Source: Candidatus Obscuribacter phosphatis
GTDB taxonomy: Bacteria; Cyanobacteriota; Vampirovibrionia; Obscuribacterales; Obscuribacteraceae
Direction of reading: 5' to 3'
Length of the DNA: 64,000 nucleotides
NCBI GenBank assembly: GCA_001899315.1
Contig: MOYA01000002.1
Location: 145,966 to 209,965 of the forward strand
Positions 1 to 8,169 of the stretch are shown here, in pieces. The first letter of the stretch is position 1; each line of letters begins with the position of its first letter. The notes under the pieces are model-generated. The model had not been told where the DNA came from. It did no database searches and worked only from the letters and a program-made list of their open reading frames with translations. A program made the position numbers and the translations under genes.

Positions 1-273
1 GAAGTAGAGAATCTTACCGGAATTGAATCTAATCTCAACGCAAGCTGGGTCATCATCGTCATAGGCGGTAATAGTGTCACCGATAAAATCAAGAAGCTGC
101 GCTTCAGGCGGTTGTATGGTCATTTCACCAAATATGCCTAGATATGCTCCGGAGAACTGAAAACAGGTGCTTTGGGTTTCCGAGTACCGTTCAGCTTGCT
201 CCACCTTAAGACCTATCATTGTCTTAAGCACATTCGTTTGCTCCGGAGGGTTGGCTATAAGGTCAGTATCCAT
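1..273 (-). CDS. Partial hypothetical protein, cut by the left edge
   Basis: An open frame on the minus strand begins with ATG at 273 (MDTDLIANPPEQ...) and stays open for 91 codons to the window edge, so its C-terminus lies outside. An in-frame TAG stands a few codons upstream of the ATG, which fixes the start region. The residue mix is protein-like, with an acidic ITAYDDDDPACVEIRF stretch near the edge, and no domain is recognised. The Shine-Dalgarno signal is weak. It lies downstream of, and in the same direction as, the membrane protein ending at 328. The function is unknown. Confidence 0.6.
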   Translation of the reverse strand, partial: MDTDLIANPPEQTNVLKTMIGLKVEQAERYSETQSTCFQFSGAYLGIFGEMTIQPPEAQLLDFIGDTITAYDDDDPACVEIRFNSGKILYF

Positions 274-327
274 GATTTTTACTCTGATTTCGCACTAGAG
301 TCCAGCTGGTCCTTCACTGATTCTTCA

Positions 328-1446
328 TCAAGCCCGCTGTTTTTTCAACCAGTTAAAAACATCGCTTGCATATTGGTGCAGCCCAACCCAAAAGGTAAAG
401 TAAGAAACATCGAAGATGTACTTGCTGGGCGCCTCTGGCCATTCGTTGCTAAGCAAATATCCAAGAGCAATTACCGCTAAATTGACGGCAACGATTCCAG
501 GCCACAGCGATACATTCTTTGTCGTTTGCGGCTTTGCTTCATCCAGCTTTGCTTCGAGCAGCTTTGCTTCGAGCGCCTTTGTTTCATTAGGCTTCTGTTC
601 ATCTGCGCTATTTTCTTTTGCATTCAGCGGCGAGCGCTTTGTTGCGGCATGGCTAGTTAGATTGGCAAAGTCGTAAGATCTCAAATAGTGATAAAAACTA
701 GCCATTGCTATGTGAAAAACATAGACGCCCTGTTGAAATTGAAAGACCATATATTTTCGATAAGTAGCCCAGACCATGCCTTCGGCTATGAGAAAAATTG
801 CCAGCAAAGCATATTTTGAAAGCCGCGGATCTTTCAACTGATCCTTGAGTCTAAGCGCCATACCGCTTGCCAGTGTGATTAGAGCGAGCGCGAGAACATT
901 CCAGCGATTGCTGATAATTTCAATAGGTGCAAATAAAGCGAAAGTGAAGAAAGTGAAGGCGATTGCCGGGAATAGATAAACCCGTGCATCGCTAGATATT
1001 TCCGCTAATGAGTCGCCATTTAGTTTTTGCGAAAAGAAGAGTTCTGCTTTGACAAAATGCGGCAGAAAGTAAATCCACATGGCAAAACTAAAATACATAT
1101 AGCCCTGCCAATGTCGCAATGCTACTAGTATTGCTGCTCCCAGAACAAGCAGGCTTAGAAAGGGCAATATCTTTTGTTTGGTTTTGAGCAGCGAAATAGC
1201 TTGCCCGCGATAGGCATAGATAAAATGCGCCAAACCCATCCAGGCCACTACGAAATGCAGATTTAGTATCTCTGGGCTAGTTGGTCCGTTGGCTTGATGC
1301 GAGCTTGGATAAAGAGCAAAAGGCAGCGAATAGGCTACGCCGACTAAAACAAGCATGCCGGCGAGCGAAGCTCCGGTATAATCTGTAGGTCTTTGCACTA
1401 GGGTCGATGCGTTTGATTGCACGATTTTCGCCTTGCCAGGATGCAT
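328..1446 (-). CDS. Multi-pass inner-membrane protein with EAK-repeat loop
   Basis: A 372-aa protein with about eight to ten hydrophobic segments spread from residue 25 to 250, and two more near the C-terminus (GIVAVNLAVIALGYLL and the YFTFWVGLHQYA region). It is an integral membrane protein of unrecognised family. Between the two membrane blocks, at about residues 275-310, lies a hydrophilic loop of imperfect 5-residue repeats (KALEAKLLEAKLDEAK). The loop is encoded by a 15-nt tandem repeat at about 528-605. The gene is divergent from the TPR lipoprotein at 1510, with 63 bp between them. No catalytic motif is seen. Confidence 0.8.
   Translation of the reverse strand: MHPGKAKIVQSNASTLVQRPTDYTGASLAGMLVLVGVAYSLPFALYPSSHQANGPTSPEILNLHFVVAWMGLAHFIYAYRGQAISLLKTKQKILPFLSLLVLGAAILVALRHWQGYMYFSFAMWIYFLPHFVKAELFFSQKLNGDSLAEISSDARVYLFPAIAFTFFTFALFAPIEIISNRWNVLALALITLASGMALRLKDQLKDPRLSKYALLAIFLIAEGMVWATYRKYMVFQFQQGVYVFHIAMASFYHYLRSYDFANLTSHAATKRSPLNAKENSADEQKPNETKALEAKLLEAKLDEAKPQTTKNVSLWPGIVAVNLAVIALGYLLSNEWPEAPSKYIFDVSYFTFWVGLHQYASDVFNWLKKQRA
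528..605 (-). repeat. Intragenic 15-nt tandem repeat encoding an EAK-type linker
   Basis: About five imperfect 15-nt units (core gctttgcttcgagca on the plus strand) lie inside the membrane-protein gene and keep its reading frame. They encode an Ala/Glu/Lys linker. Confidence 0.75.
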
Positions 1447-1509
1447 AACTTAGTTATAACCAGATTGGGCAGATTATAAGCAGGCGGTAAACAGTTTGGT
1501 AGGTGTTGC

Positions 1510-3090
1510 ATGACCAGAGAGAAGGCTTTCTTGATCGTCTTTGCTTTTCTTTTCAGCAATGGCTTGCAGGGTTGCGGTGCCAATTCCATTCTTGGTTCAG
1601 ACGACCCGGCTGTAGTGACGATGCCGCCTCCTTCTTTGACGCCCGAGATTTATAGACCTCAGGTCAATGAAGCCATAGGGGCAAGCGAAAGCGGTGATCC
1701 TGAAAAGGCGCGAAGAATTTATCACGATATTATTTCGAAAGACCCTAATAGTGCAGAAGCCGAATTTTGCAAAGCCGAACTCTGTCTTCTTGAGAGTCGC
1801 AATAAAGAGGCGGTTGATTTCTTTTCGAAGGCTCTAAGCAAAAATCCCCAACTGGAAGTGGCTTATCATGACAGGGGTAATGCTTATTCAAGCTTAGGTC
1901 TTTACGACAAAGCTATTACAGACTATAGCGTGGCTATGTTGCTGGGGCCGGGGCCAGTGCATTGGCTCTGTCGGGCCAGAGCCTATAATCACAAGAAAGA
2001 ATGGGAGAAAGCAATCAAAGACGCTAGTGTGGCCATAAGCAAAGACCCAAGCTTTGCATCGGCTTATGCTGAGCGTGCTGACGCTCTGGCTGCCTTACAT
2101 CGAGAAAGTGAAGCTTTAGCCGATTATGCCAAGGCGATTTCAGTAACCGATAGGAAAGCCGTTTATTACTGCTATCGCGGCAGGCATTTTTTAGACGTCT
2201 ATCAACCAGACAAAGCAGCGCTCGATTTTGCCGAGGCGATTAAACAAAATGACGGCAGAGACGGTCATTACTATTATTGGCTTGGCAGAGCCCGTTTAGA
2301 CATGGAAGATTTTGACCAAGCCGCCCAAGCCTTGTTGCGCTCGATAGACCTTGCTAAGCAAAAGCAGCTTTCTGATGGGGCTAAGAGTAGTGAAAAGTGG
2401 CTCAAAGTAGTACAAGAAAGGAAGTATGATTTTGAGCACGCGCCTAAAGAAATGAAGTATCAATGGGCTATAGCTTGTTCGGCGGTTTTGTTCTCTCAGA
2501 ACCGCAGGGGCTTGCATTCTCTGCGTGGAGGCATTCCTTCGCCGGAACATTCGGAAGAGGAGAAGAGTAGATTGGTTTCCTGGTGGGGGATACATTCTCG
2601 CCAAGACTTGCTTGATACCCTGAAGCAACAAGAAACAGGCGGGCATAATCGAAGCTGGTTTCGGATTAAAAGAATGCTGGACAGTAAGCAAGGTCAAAAG
2701 CTTACCTGGCAAGAAACTATTCTGGATAGAGATGCTGAGGAAGCAAGCAATCGCGTAGAGCTTGTTGAAGCATATGGCAAGCAGTTTGGCGATAGAGGTC
2801 TGATGGCTTGGGATCTGTGCCGCAATATTTGTTTGATTCGCTGGGGTTATGATGTCGGTTTTTTGACTGAAGACGAGTGCTACAGCATGATGATGCCCTA
2901 TGCCAGAAAACTGCAAGCTAATTACACCAGTTGGCAGCAATTGGGCCAAGAATATTTGGTGGGGCGGAATTTTTGGAGTAAGACCGAATATGAGAACGGT
3001 CGGGAAAAAACCGATGAAGCAATGGTTCGTCTTTTGCATTTACCGACCAGTCCTTGGGTAAAGTTGCCCTGGGATACTAAGCTCGACTAA
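1510..3090 (+). CDS. TPR lipoprotein with C-terminal DUF1266-like domain
   Basis: A 526-aa protein. The N-terminus is a lipoprotein signal (hydrophobic FLIVFAFLF followed by lipobox LQGC, Cys about residue 22), so the mature protein should be membrane-anchored outside the cytoplasm. Residues about 50-275 hold six or more TPR units with the usual A/Y/G spacing. Residues about 315-515 resemble DUF1266: a Trp-rich domain with GGHNRSWF, an AWDLCRNICLIRWGYDVGF stretch and a SWQQLGQEYLVGRNFW ending. That assignment is from memory of the family pattern. The role is presumably protein-protein interaction; no enzyme motif is seen. The ATG follows a weak AGGTG. Confidence 0.85.
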   Translation: MTREKAFLIVFAFLFSNGLQGCGANSILGSDDPAVVTMPPPSLTPEIYRPQVNEAIGASESGDPEKARRIYHDIISKDPNSAEAEFCKAELCLLESRNKEAVDFFSKALSKNPQLEVAYHDRGNAYSSLGLYDKAITDYSVAMLLGPGPVHWLCRARAYNHKKEWEKAIKDASVAISKDPSFASAYAERADALAALHRESEALADYAKAISVTDRKAVYYCYRGRHFLDVYQPDKAALDFAEAIKQNDGRDGHYYYWLGRARLDMEDFDQAAQALLRSIDLAKQKQLSDGAKSSEKWLKVVQERKYDFEHAPKEMKYQWAIACSAVLFSQNRRGLHSLRGGIPSPEHSEEEKSRLVSWWGIHSRQDLLDTLKQQETGGHNRSWFRIKRMLDSKQGQKLTWQETILDRDAEEASNRVELVEAYGKQFGDRGLMAWDLCRNICLIRWGYDVGFLTEDECYSMMMPYARKLQANYTSWQQLGQEYLVGRNFWSKTEYENGREKTDEAMVRLLHLPTSPWVKLPWDTKLD

Positions 3091-3202
3091 GCGAAAGAGC
3101 CGGCATTTCTTTCAGGTTTAAAGAAAACCATTCCAAAGATTGATTGAAGTTGGAGGACTATTGTTCTAAGTTTAGGCCTGTCAAATATTAGGGCGTATTA
3201 GC

Positions 3203-4081
3203 ATGAAAATCTTGTTTGCAGTCGACGGCTCAGAAATATCGCAAAGGGCGATTGGTCAGTTCTTAGACTTCCGTTGTCCTTTCGGCACCGAGCTAAAAGT
3301 GGTATCTGTGGTCGATTTCTTTGAGCCTTTTCCATCTATAGAAGACGTGAAAGAGCGCGAGATCAAGGCCGCCCAAAAACTTATAGACGATACAGTTGCT
3401 AAGTTGAAAGACACTCACAAAGACTCTACAGTTTCAGGCGTACTGCTTGACGGCTATGCCATCGACGAGATTTTGCGAGAGGCAAAAGCTTTCGGCGCAG
3501 ATCTTATTGTTGTTGGTTCGCATGGACGCACCGGGCTTTCCGAGCTGGTCTTGGGCAGCGTTTCGCGCGCGGTTATGCACCATGCTCCCTGTTCGGTGCG
3601 CATAATCAGAGATGCTTCGGCTGCTTCTGAACCTTCAGGCGGCAACGTTTTGCTTGCCGTCGACGATTCGCAATATAGCGACAGGCTCATAGACCATGTT
3701 CTTGCCTTGCCTTGGTCGGCAAAAACTAAGTTCAGAGTCTTCCATGTTGTGCCCGAGATAGATCCTGGTCTTTTGCTTGATCCCGAAGCTGAGTTTTCGG
3801 CGACAATTAAGGGCTATTATGAGGCTAAACTTGCCGGTGCCGAAGAGTGGCTCAAGCCTTTGGTGGGCAAATTGAATAGCTCTTACGGCGAAGCTGTGGC
3901 TGAGTTTAAGGTAGTGGTGGGCGAAGCCAGAGAAGAAATCTTGCAAGAGGCAAAGTCTTGGCCCGCCGATCTAGTCATGATGGGCAGTCACGGGCGCCGC
4001 GGTATCGAACGCTTCTTGCTGGGTAGTGTATCGGAAGCAGTAGCCACCCATGCCGTTTCGTCAGTGGAAGTAGTGCGCTGA
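3203..4081 (+). CDS. Tandem universal stress protein (two UspA domains)
   Basis: A 292-aa protein made of two UspA domains (about residues 1-137 and 148-292), a common bacterial arrangement. Each half carries the ATP-binding glycine motif: VVGSHGRTGLSELVLGSVSRAV in parts near residue 107, and MMGSHGRRG...LLGSVSEAV near residue 260. Such G-2x-G-9x-G(S/T) proteins usually bind ATP and are induced by stress or starvation. The protein should be cytoplasmic. It is a single gene with 112 bp upstream, and is convergent with the serine hydrolase gene ending at 4110. Confidence 0.95.
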   Translation: MKILFAVDGSEISQRAIGQFLDFRCPFGTELKVVSVVDFFEPFPSIEDVKEREIKAAQKLIDDTVAKLKDTHKDSTVSGVLLDGYAIDEILREAKAFGADLIVVGSHGRTGLSELVLGSVSRAVMHHAPCSVRIIRDASAASEPSGGNVLLAVDDSQYSDRLIDHVLALPWSAKTKFRVFHVVPEIDPGLLLDPEAEFSATIKGYYEAKLAGAEEWLKPLVGKLNSSYGEAVAEFKVVVGEAREEILQEAKSWPADLVMMGSHGRRGIERFLLGSVSEAVATHAVSSVEVVR

Positions 4082-4109
4082 GCCGCCTTTCTGATTTATG
4101 GTATATGGC

Positions 4110-5564
4110 TTATGGTTTAGGCTTTGTTTTGCCGCCAACAACATAGCGTTTGCTTGATACTTCAGTTAGAAGCGAGTTTTGCAACTCGGTGAAATAGCCC
4201 ACCAGGTCGTCGGGCAGATGATTGGCTGTATAGGCAATTACAGTATTATCTGGCAACGAAATCAATAGCGAGCTTGTGCCGCAAAGTGCACCGGCGTGCG
4301 ACCACTTAAAGGTGGGTTTGCGGGCGGTATTAACTACGACACCATAGGCGCGCACAGTATTTTTGCCTTCGCATTTGAAATTTGTCGGCTTGAGCATCGA
4401 CTGCAATGTTTCGGCTTTGATAAGGGCGACTCGGCTGTTGCTGCCGTCAGCTGCTGTCTTGTCATAGCCGTTTAAAGCCATGCCGAACTTTACCAAACTT
4501 TCCGCCGATGAGACCAAGCCTCCATGAGCGTCCATGCTCTCGATGGCAGCATCGCCGCCATAGGCAAAATCAGCCACTTCGGCATCTTCATCGATTAGCG
4601 ACCAGACATCGGGGCTATTCTTGCCTGCAAAATAATAGACTTCGTTTAGTCTGGCGTGGCGGCGGGCGGTGCGCCCTAGGTTGATGTCTTCGATGCCTGA
4701 CGGGCTCAAGAGGTTGGCTCTTACATAGTCGAAATAGTGTTTGCCGCTTGCCTGCTCAATCACCCTGCCCAAGACGTTAAAGCCAAAGTTTGAGTAAACC
4801 GACTTTGTGCCGGGGTCGTATTGCAAGGGTTTGCCCATCATATAACGTACTAGGGCGCTGGGGCAGGCTGGGCGTGATTCGCCGGCGGCATCGGCAGCCA
4901 GTCTGGCATAAATGCGCTGGGGCTCGCCGTTTTCTAGGGTCCAGCCGCCCGAATGAGTAAGCAGTTGTCCTATGGTGACTTGTTTCCATCGGGGGTCGAT
5001 GTTGTTTTCGCCATAGGTAGGTTTGAGATTGCTTATGTAAGTCCAGGCTTTATCGTCATATTTTAGTTTGCCGTCTTCAATAAGTTTGTGCACAGCTGCG
5101 GCGGTAAATACTTTGCTTACCGAGGCGATGCGAAAAACATTGTCGGTTGTGGTTTTTGTTTTCAACTCTTTGTCGCAAAAACCAAAAGCACGGCTTTCAA
5201 TTATTTTGCCGTCTTTTCCGACTGCAATCTGACATGCCGGTATGTTCCATTTTTTCATAATGCGCTCGGCTACTGCTGTGAGCGTTTTTTCGCGCTGGGC
5301 AGCCTGGCGATCTTGACTTGCTGAGGTGCTGTTTTTAGTGATCTTTTTAGTGTTCTTGGATTTTGCTGCTTCGACTTTTGTTTGGGCCGGGTCGGCCTTA
5401 GCTTTGGCAGTCACAGGCTGACAAGCTAAAAACAGGCTGAGAGCCACTGTTCCGAGGGTAAGTGCGCTTAAGGCAACTGATTTTGCAGCAAGTGATTTTG
5501 CGGCTAATGAAAATCTTTGTGCTGTTTGGTTCGGATCAGACTGGTTCAAATAAGAGTGGTTCAC
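4110..5564 (-). CDS. Serine hydrolase of the beta-lactamase/PBP (class C-like) family
   Basis: A 484-aa exported protein. The N-terminus has a hydrophobic segment ending in LFLAC, a plausible lipobox, so it may be a lipoprotein; a Lys/Ala-rich linker follows. The catalytic domain (about 95-470) shows the SxxK motif as SVSK near residue 150, a YxN-type motif as YSN near residue 257, and an HAG motif (KWSHAGALCGTSS) near residue 420. These are the marks of Pfam Beta-lactamase family enzymes (carboxypeptidases, esterases, AmpC-like). The substrate cannot be read from sequence. It is last in the minus-strand run pyrB > 6611 > 6138 > 5564, with a 31-bp gap to the kinase gene. Confidence 0.9.
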   Translation of the reverse strand: MNHSYLNQSDPNQTAQRFSLAAKSLAAKSVALSALTLGTVALSLFLACQPVTAKAKADPAQTKVEAAKSKNTKKITKNSTSASQDRQAAQREKTLTAVAERIMKKWNIPACQIAVGKDGKIIESRAFGFCDKELKTKTTTDNVFRIASVSKVFTAAAVHKLIEDGKLKYDDKAWTYISNLKPTYGENNIDPRWKQVTIGQLLTHSGGWTLENGEPQRIYARLAADAAGESRPACPSALVRYMMGKPLQYDPGTKSVYSNFGFNVLGRVIEQASGKHYFDYVRANLLSPSGIEDINLGRTARRHARLNEVYYFAGKNSPDVWSLIDEDAEVADFAYGGDAAIESMDAHGGLVSSAESLVKFGMALNGYDKTAADGSNSRVALIKAETLQSMLKPTNFKCEGKNTVRAYGVVVNTARKPTFKWSHAGALCGTSSLLISLPDNTVIAYTANHLPDDLVGYFTELQNSLLTEVSSKRYVVGGKTKPKP

Positions 5565-5595
5565 AGTTTCCTCGGCTTTAGTTGAATGTTGATTG

Positions 5596-6138
5596 TTAGT
5601 TTTGTGGGAAGAAGAGATAGTCTTTGCCGTCGGCGCTGGGTTTGATCACAATCACTTTGCCTTCGGTGCGCTTGGGGCGTCCGCCCGAATTGATTGAGTT
5701 ATACATATTGCGCACTATTTCGTCTTCGACGGCACGGTCGCGGTTGCGATTGCGTTCTAAACAAATTTCGAGAGGCACATCTAAAAACCACAGTTGCACA
5801 TCTTCATAGCCGAATTGCTGGGCGCGGTCTAAAATCGGCTTGCGCTGTTTGGAGTTTATATTGGTATTGTCGATGACGATACTTTTGCCGATTTTCATCG
5901 CTTCTTCCAACCGGGCAAAAAAGATGGCGAATACTTCAGAGGGGTCGCCCTGGGTCTTTTCGTCGCCATACAGTTCTAATCGTATAGAGTCGGCATTCAT
6001 ATAGTGAAAGCCCTTGTCCACCACTCTCTTTGATAAAGTGGTTTTGCCCGAGCCTGGTATGCCCACCATCAAGATTAGCTTGTTCTTGGCCTTTGGTTTT
6101 TCTTGGTCTTGCTCTCGATTTTGTTCTTGTTCAGTCAT
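5596..6138 (-). CDS. P-loop kinase-like ATPase (AAA_33, polynucleotide kinase-like)
   Basis: A 180-aa cytoplasmic protein with a Walker A motif GIPGSGKTT at about residues 27-35. Next come a DNTNINSKQRKPI segment near residue 92 and the LERNRNRDRAVEDEIVRNMY stretch typical of small zeta-toxin or polynucleotide-kinase-like P-loop phosphotransferases. The substrate is unknown (a nucleic acid 5' end or small molecule in relatives). It starts 8 bp after the stop of the upstream membrane-protein gene and is probably cotranscribed with pyrB. Confidence 0.85.
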   Translation of the reverse strand: MTEQEQNREQDQEKPKAKNKLILMVGIPGSGKTTLSKRVVDKGFHYMNADSIRLELYGDEKTQGDPSEVFAIFFARLEEAMKIGKSIVIDNTNINSKQRKPILDRAQQFGYEDVQLWFLDVPLEICLERNRNRDRAVEDEIVRNMYNSINSGGRPKRTEGKVIVIKPSADGKDYLFFPQN

Positions 6139-6146
6139 AGTTCTAA

Positions 6147-6611
6147 CTACTTTGCTTTATTTTTCTGCATTTTTGCTTCTGCTCTGATCCATTTCATCCA
6201 AACACCTGAAAGCACCAGGCTCATGACAAAATAGGCAACCACCAAGAGTTGTCTGAGCGCTGCTTGTCTGTCTGTTTGCAAAGACATTCTAGTGTCTAGC
6301 CAGGGGTTCGAATAAAAGGTGAAACCGACGAACAAGAAATAGACGGCAGTGGTGAAATAGCTGATTCTTGCCCACTTTGTGTATTCTTTCCAGGACCAGA
6401 TTACTTGCAAAAGATAGCCTACGCCCAGGCAAGTAATTGATAATCCCCAGTGTTGGTATCGCCCCAGGGTAATGACATGCTGCAGGGGATAGATTATCAC
6501 TGCCAGTGCCACCAGGGCAAAGATAATTATGATGAAATAGCGGCCGCTGCGCTTTAGCAAGCTTGCGGCGCCATCACTTCTTTCTTCTCGCTCGGCGGCA
6601 GTTTCGGTCAT
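6147..6611 (-). CDS. Small four-helix membrane protein
   Basis: A 154-aa protein with four hydrophobic helices: YFIIIIFALVALAVII, WGLSITCLGVGYLLQVIW, ISYFTTAVYFLFVGFTF and LLVVAYFVMSLVLSGVW. It has charged ends. No family is recognised. It begins 3 bp after the pyrB stop and sits between pyrB and a P-loop kinase gene, so it is almost certainly cotranscribed. No role can be given. Confidence 0.8.
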   Translation of the reverse strand: MTETAAEREERSDGAASLLKRSGRYFIIIIFALVALAVIIYPLQHVITLGRYQHWGLSITCLGVGYLLQVIWSWKEYTKWARISYFTTAVYFLFVGFTFYSNPWLDTRMSLQTDRQAALRQLLVVAYFVMSLVLSGVWMKWIRAEAKMQKNKAK

Positions 6612-6614
6612 AAG

Positions 6615-7733
6615 TTAAGGGCTCTCTGAACCAAGCAAAAGCGTTAGGGCTGCCATACGAGTGAGAACACCGTTGGTTACCTGGCTCAAAATAAGCGAAA
6701 TGTCTTGATCGTCGGCTAGGTCTTCGGTGATTTCTATGCCTCGATTGACAGGGCCGGGGTGCAATAGTTTGACTTCGGGTTTGCATAGCTTTAGCTTTTG
6801 GTGATCGAGCTGAAACTCTTTCACATAGTCGTCTATTTTGATCAGCCCTTGTTCTTGTCTTTCCAGTTGAATGCGCAGAGCGACGATAAAATCGGCATCG
6901 CTCAGGGCGTCTTTTAAGTTGTGGTGATGGCTGCCGCCTAATTCGGTCACTAGGCTTTTGGGCAAAAGAGTTTCGGGCCCGGCGAAATGCACAGAGCAAC
7001 CTAGTTTGCTCAAGAGTTGAAAGTCTGATCTCGCCACTCTGCTATGCAGAATGTCGCCCACTATGGCTATCTTGATGTCGCTCAAAGTGTTGCTATTGAG
7101 CTTGCCCTTTACTGATTTATCTATTGAGCTTGCGGCAAAAGCAGGCAGACGGTCAAGTTTTTCTAAAATAGTAAAGAGATCGAGCAAGCCTTGCGAGGGG
7201 TGAGATTTGTTGCCGTCGCCGGCATTGAGCACCGACATTGCCTTGGGTCTTGCCGGGTCTTTCACTGCGGGCAGTGTCTGGTCTAGAGCTTGGGCCAGCT
7301 GGTCGGGGGCGCCCGCCTGGATGTGTCGCATCACTACGGCATTGACGCCCATCGAAGAGAGATTGAGGGCTGTGTCCAGCAAGGTTTCGCCTTTTGCCAC
7401 AGAAGACGTTTTCACATCTAGATGCAAGACTGTCGCCCCTAGTTTGCGGGCGGCGAGGTCGAAAGAAGATTTGGTGCGGGTAGAATTTTCGTAAAAGAGA
7501 GTTGCTATGGTCTTGTCGGCTAGCACCGCCAGTGGTGCGGCGAGATGGGCTTGGTGCCTTTTATAGAGACCTACCAGAGCCAGCTGCAAGCTCAATTCGT
7601 CTAGGCTCAGGTCTGAGGCGTTGATTAAGTGGCGTCTTTGCCGCCAGGCTGCCAAAGCCGGCTCTGTCGTCAATTCGGTGAGAAACTCGTTGCCAAGCTT
7701 GGTTTCTAAAGCTCTGCTCTTGCTTTCTTTCAT
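6615..7733 (-). CDS. pyrB: Aspartate carbamoyltransferase catalytic subunit
   Basis: Condenses carbamoyl phosphate with aspartate in pyrimidine synthesis; cytoplasmic. The 372-aa protein carries the carbamoyl-phosphate loop FYENSTRTKSSF at about 84-95, MRHIQAGAP, the VLNAGDGNKSHPSQGLLDLFTI block, a GDILHSRVARS stretch and LLHPGPVNRGIEI near the C-terminus. These details resemble the Bacillus-type enzyme more than E. coli PyrB. It is longer than the usual about 310 aa because of an N-terminal extension of about 35 residues and a short hydrophilic insert before the second domain. It is first gene of a four-gene minus-strand run. No pyrI or other pyr gene is adjacent. Confidence 0.95.
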   Translation of the reverse strand: MKESKSRALETKLGNEFLTELTTEPALAAWRQRRHLINASDLSLDELSLQLALVGLYKRHQAHLAAPLAVLADKTIATLFYENSTRTKSSFDLAARKLGATVLHLDVKTSSVAKGETLLDTALNLSSMGVNAVVMRHIQAGAPDQLAQALDQTLPAVKDPARPKAMSVLNAGDGNKSHPSQGLLDLFTILEKLDRLPAFAASSIDKSVKGKLNSNTLSDIKIAIVGDILHSRVARSDFQLLSKLGCSVHFAGPETLLPKSLVTELGGSHHHNLKDALSDADFIVALRIQLERQEQGLIKIDDYVKEFQLDHQKLKLCKPEVKLLHPGPVNRGIEITEDLADDQDISLILSQVTNGVLTRMAALTLLLGSESP

Positions 7734-7971
7734 AAATAGACCATTATCTGGTATGCCTTAGCCAATTTTGCCATGCTGAGAAGGCGCTTCTCTCTAATTT
7801 AAGCAAAGACTTAAAAAGAGCTTATTATGAGCTTTTCGGGGTTGCCAATAGAGATGCGCCTGGGCTAGACTTAGCGGTCGATTGCCAGTGTGCAGTTGGT
7901 TTTGCTTGTGTTCTCAGAAATACATGGCAAAGACACAGGAAGCCCAGTAAATTGGCGGCGGAGGAAAATCA

Positions 7972-8169
7972 ATGACCACCACAGTAACTCCACCTGTTGT
8001 TGTCGAGAGCGAAGGGCAGACCGCAGTTTCGCCGACTGATAGCGCAAGGGCTCAACGTAATACCGGCAGTTTTGCCACAAGACTTTTGCAGAAAGCTTTA
8101 GATGATCGCAAAAAGACCGATCCGGAGCTGAAGATTCCCAACGTTTCGGGAAGTGGCACGCAGGGCTAA
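7972..8169 (+). CDS. Small 65-aa hypothetical protein upstream of the Mur-ligase-like gene
   Basis: A short soluble protein (MTTTVTPPVVVESEG...) with a low-complexity N-terminus and a charged middle (RLLQKALDDRKKTDPELK). It is supported as a real gene by a strong Shine-Dalgarno (GGAGG, 7 nt before ATG). Its stop also abuts the next start exactly (TAA directly followed by GTG at 8170), a sign of translational coupling. No family is recognised. Confidence 0.7.
   Translation: MTTTVTPPVVVESEGQTAVSPTDSARAQRNTGSFATRLLQKALDDRKKTDPELKIPNVSGSGTQG

Noticed and set aside
172-480. 102-codon plus-strand frame at the left edge
   Set aside because: It overlaps two minus-strand frames with better composition and has no ribosome site.
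2296-3039. 247-codon minus-strand frame inside the TPR-DUF1266 gene
   Set aside because: It is a shadow of the TPR lipoprotein frame; composition is not protein-like.
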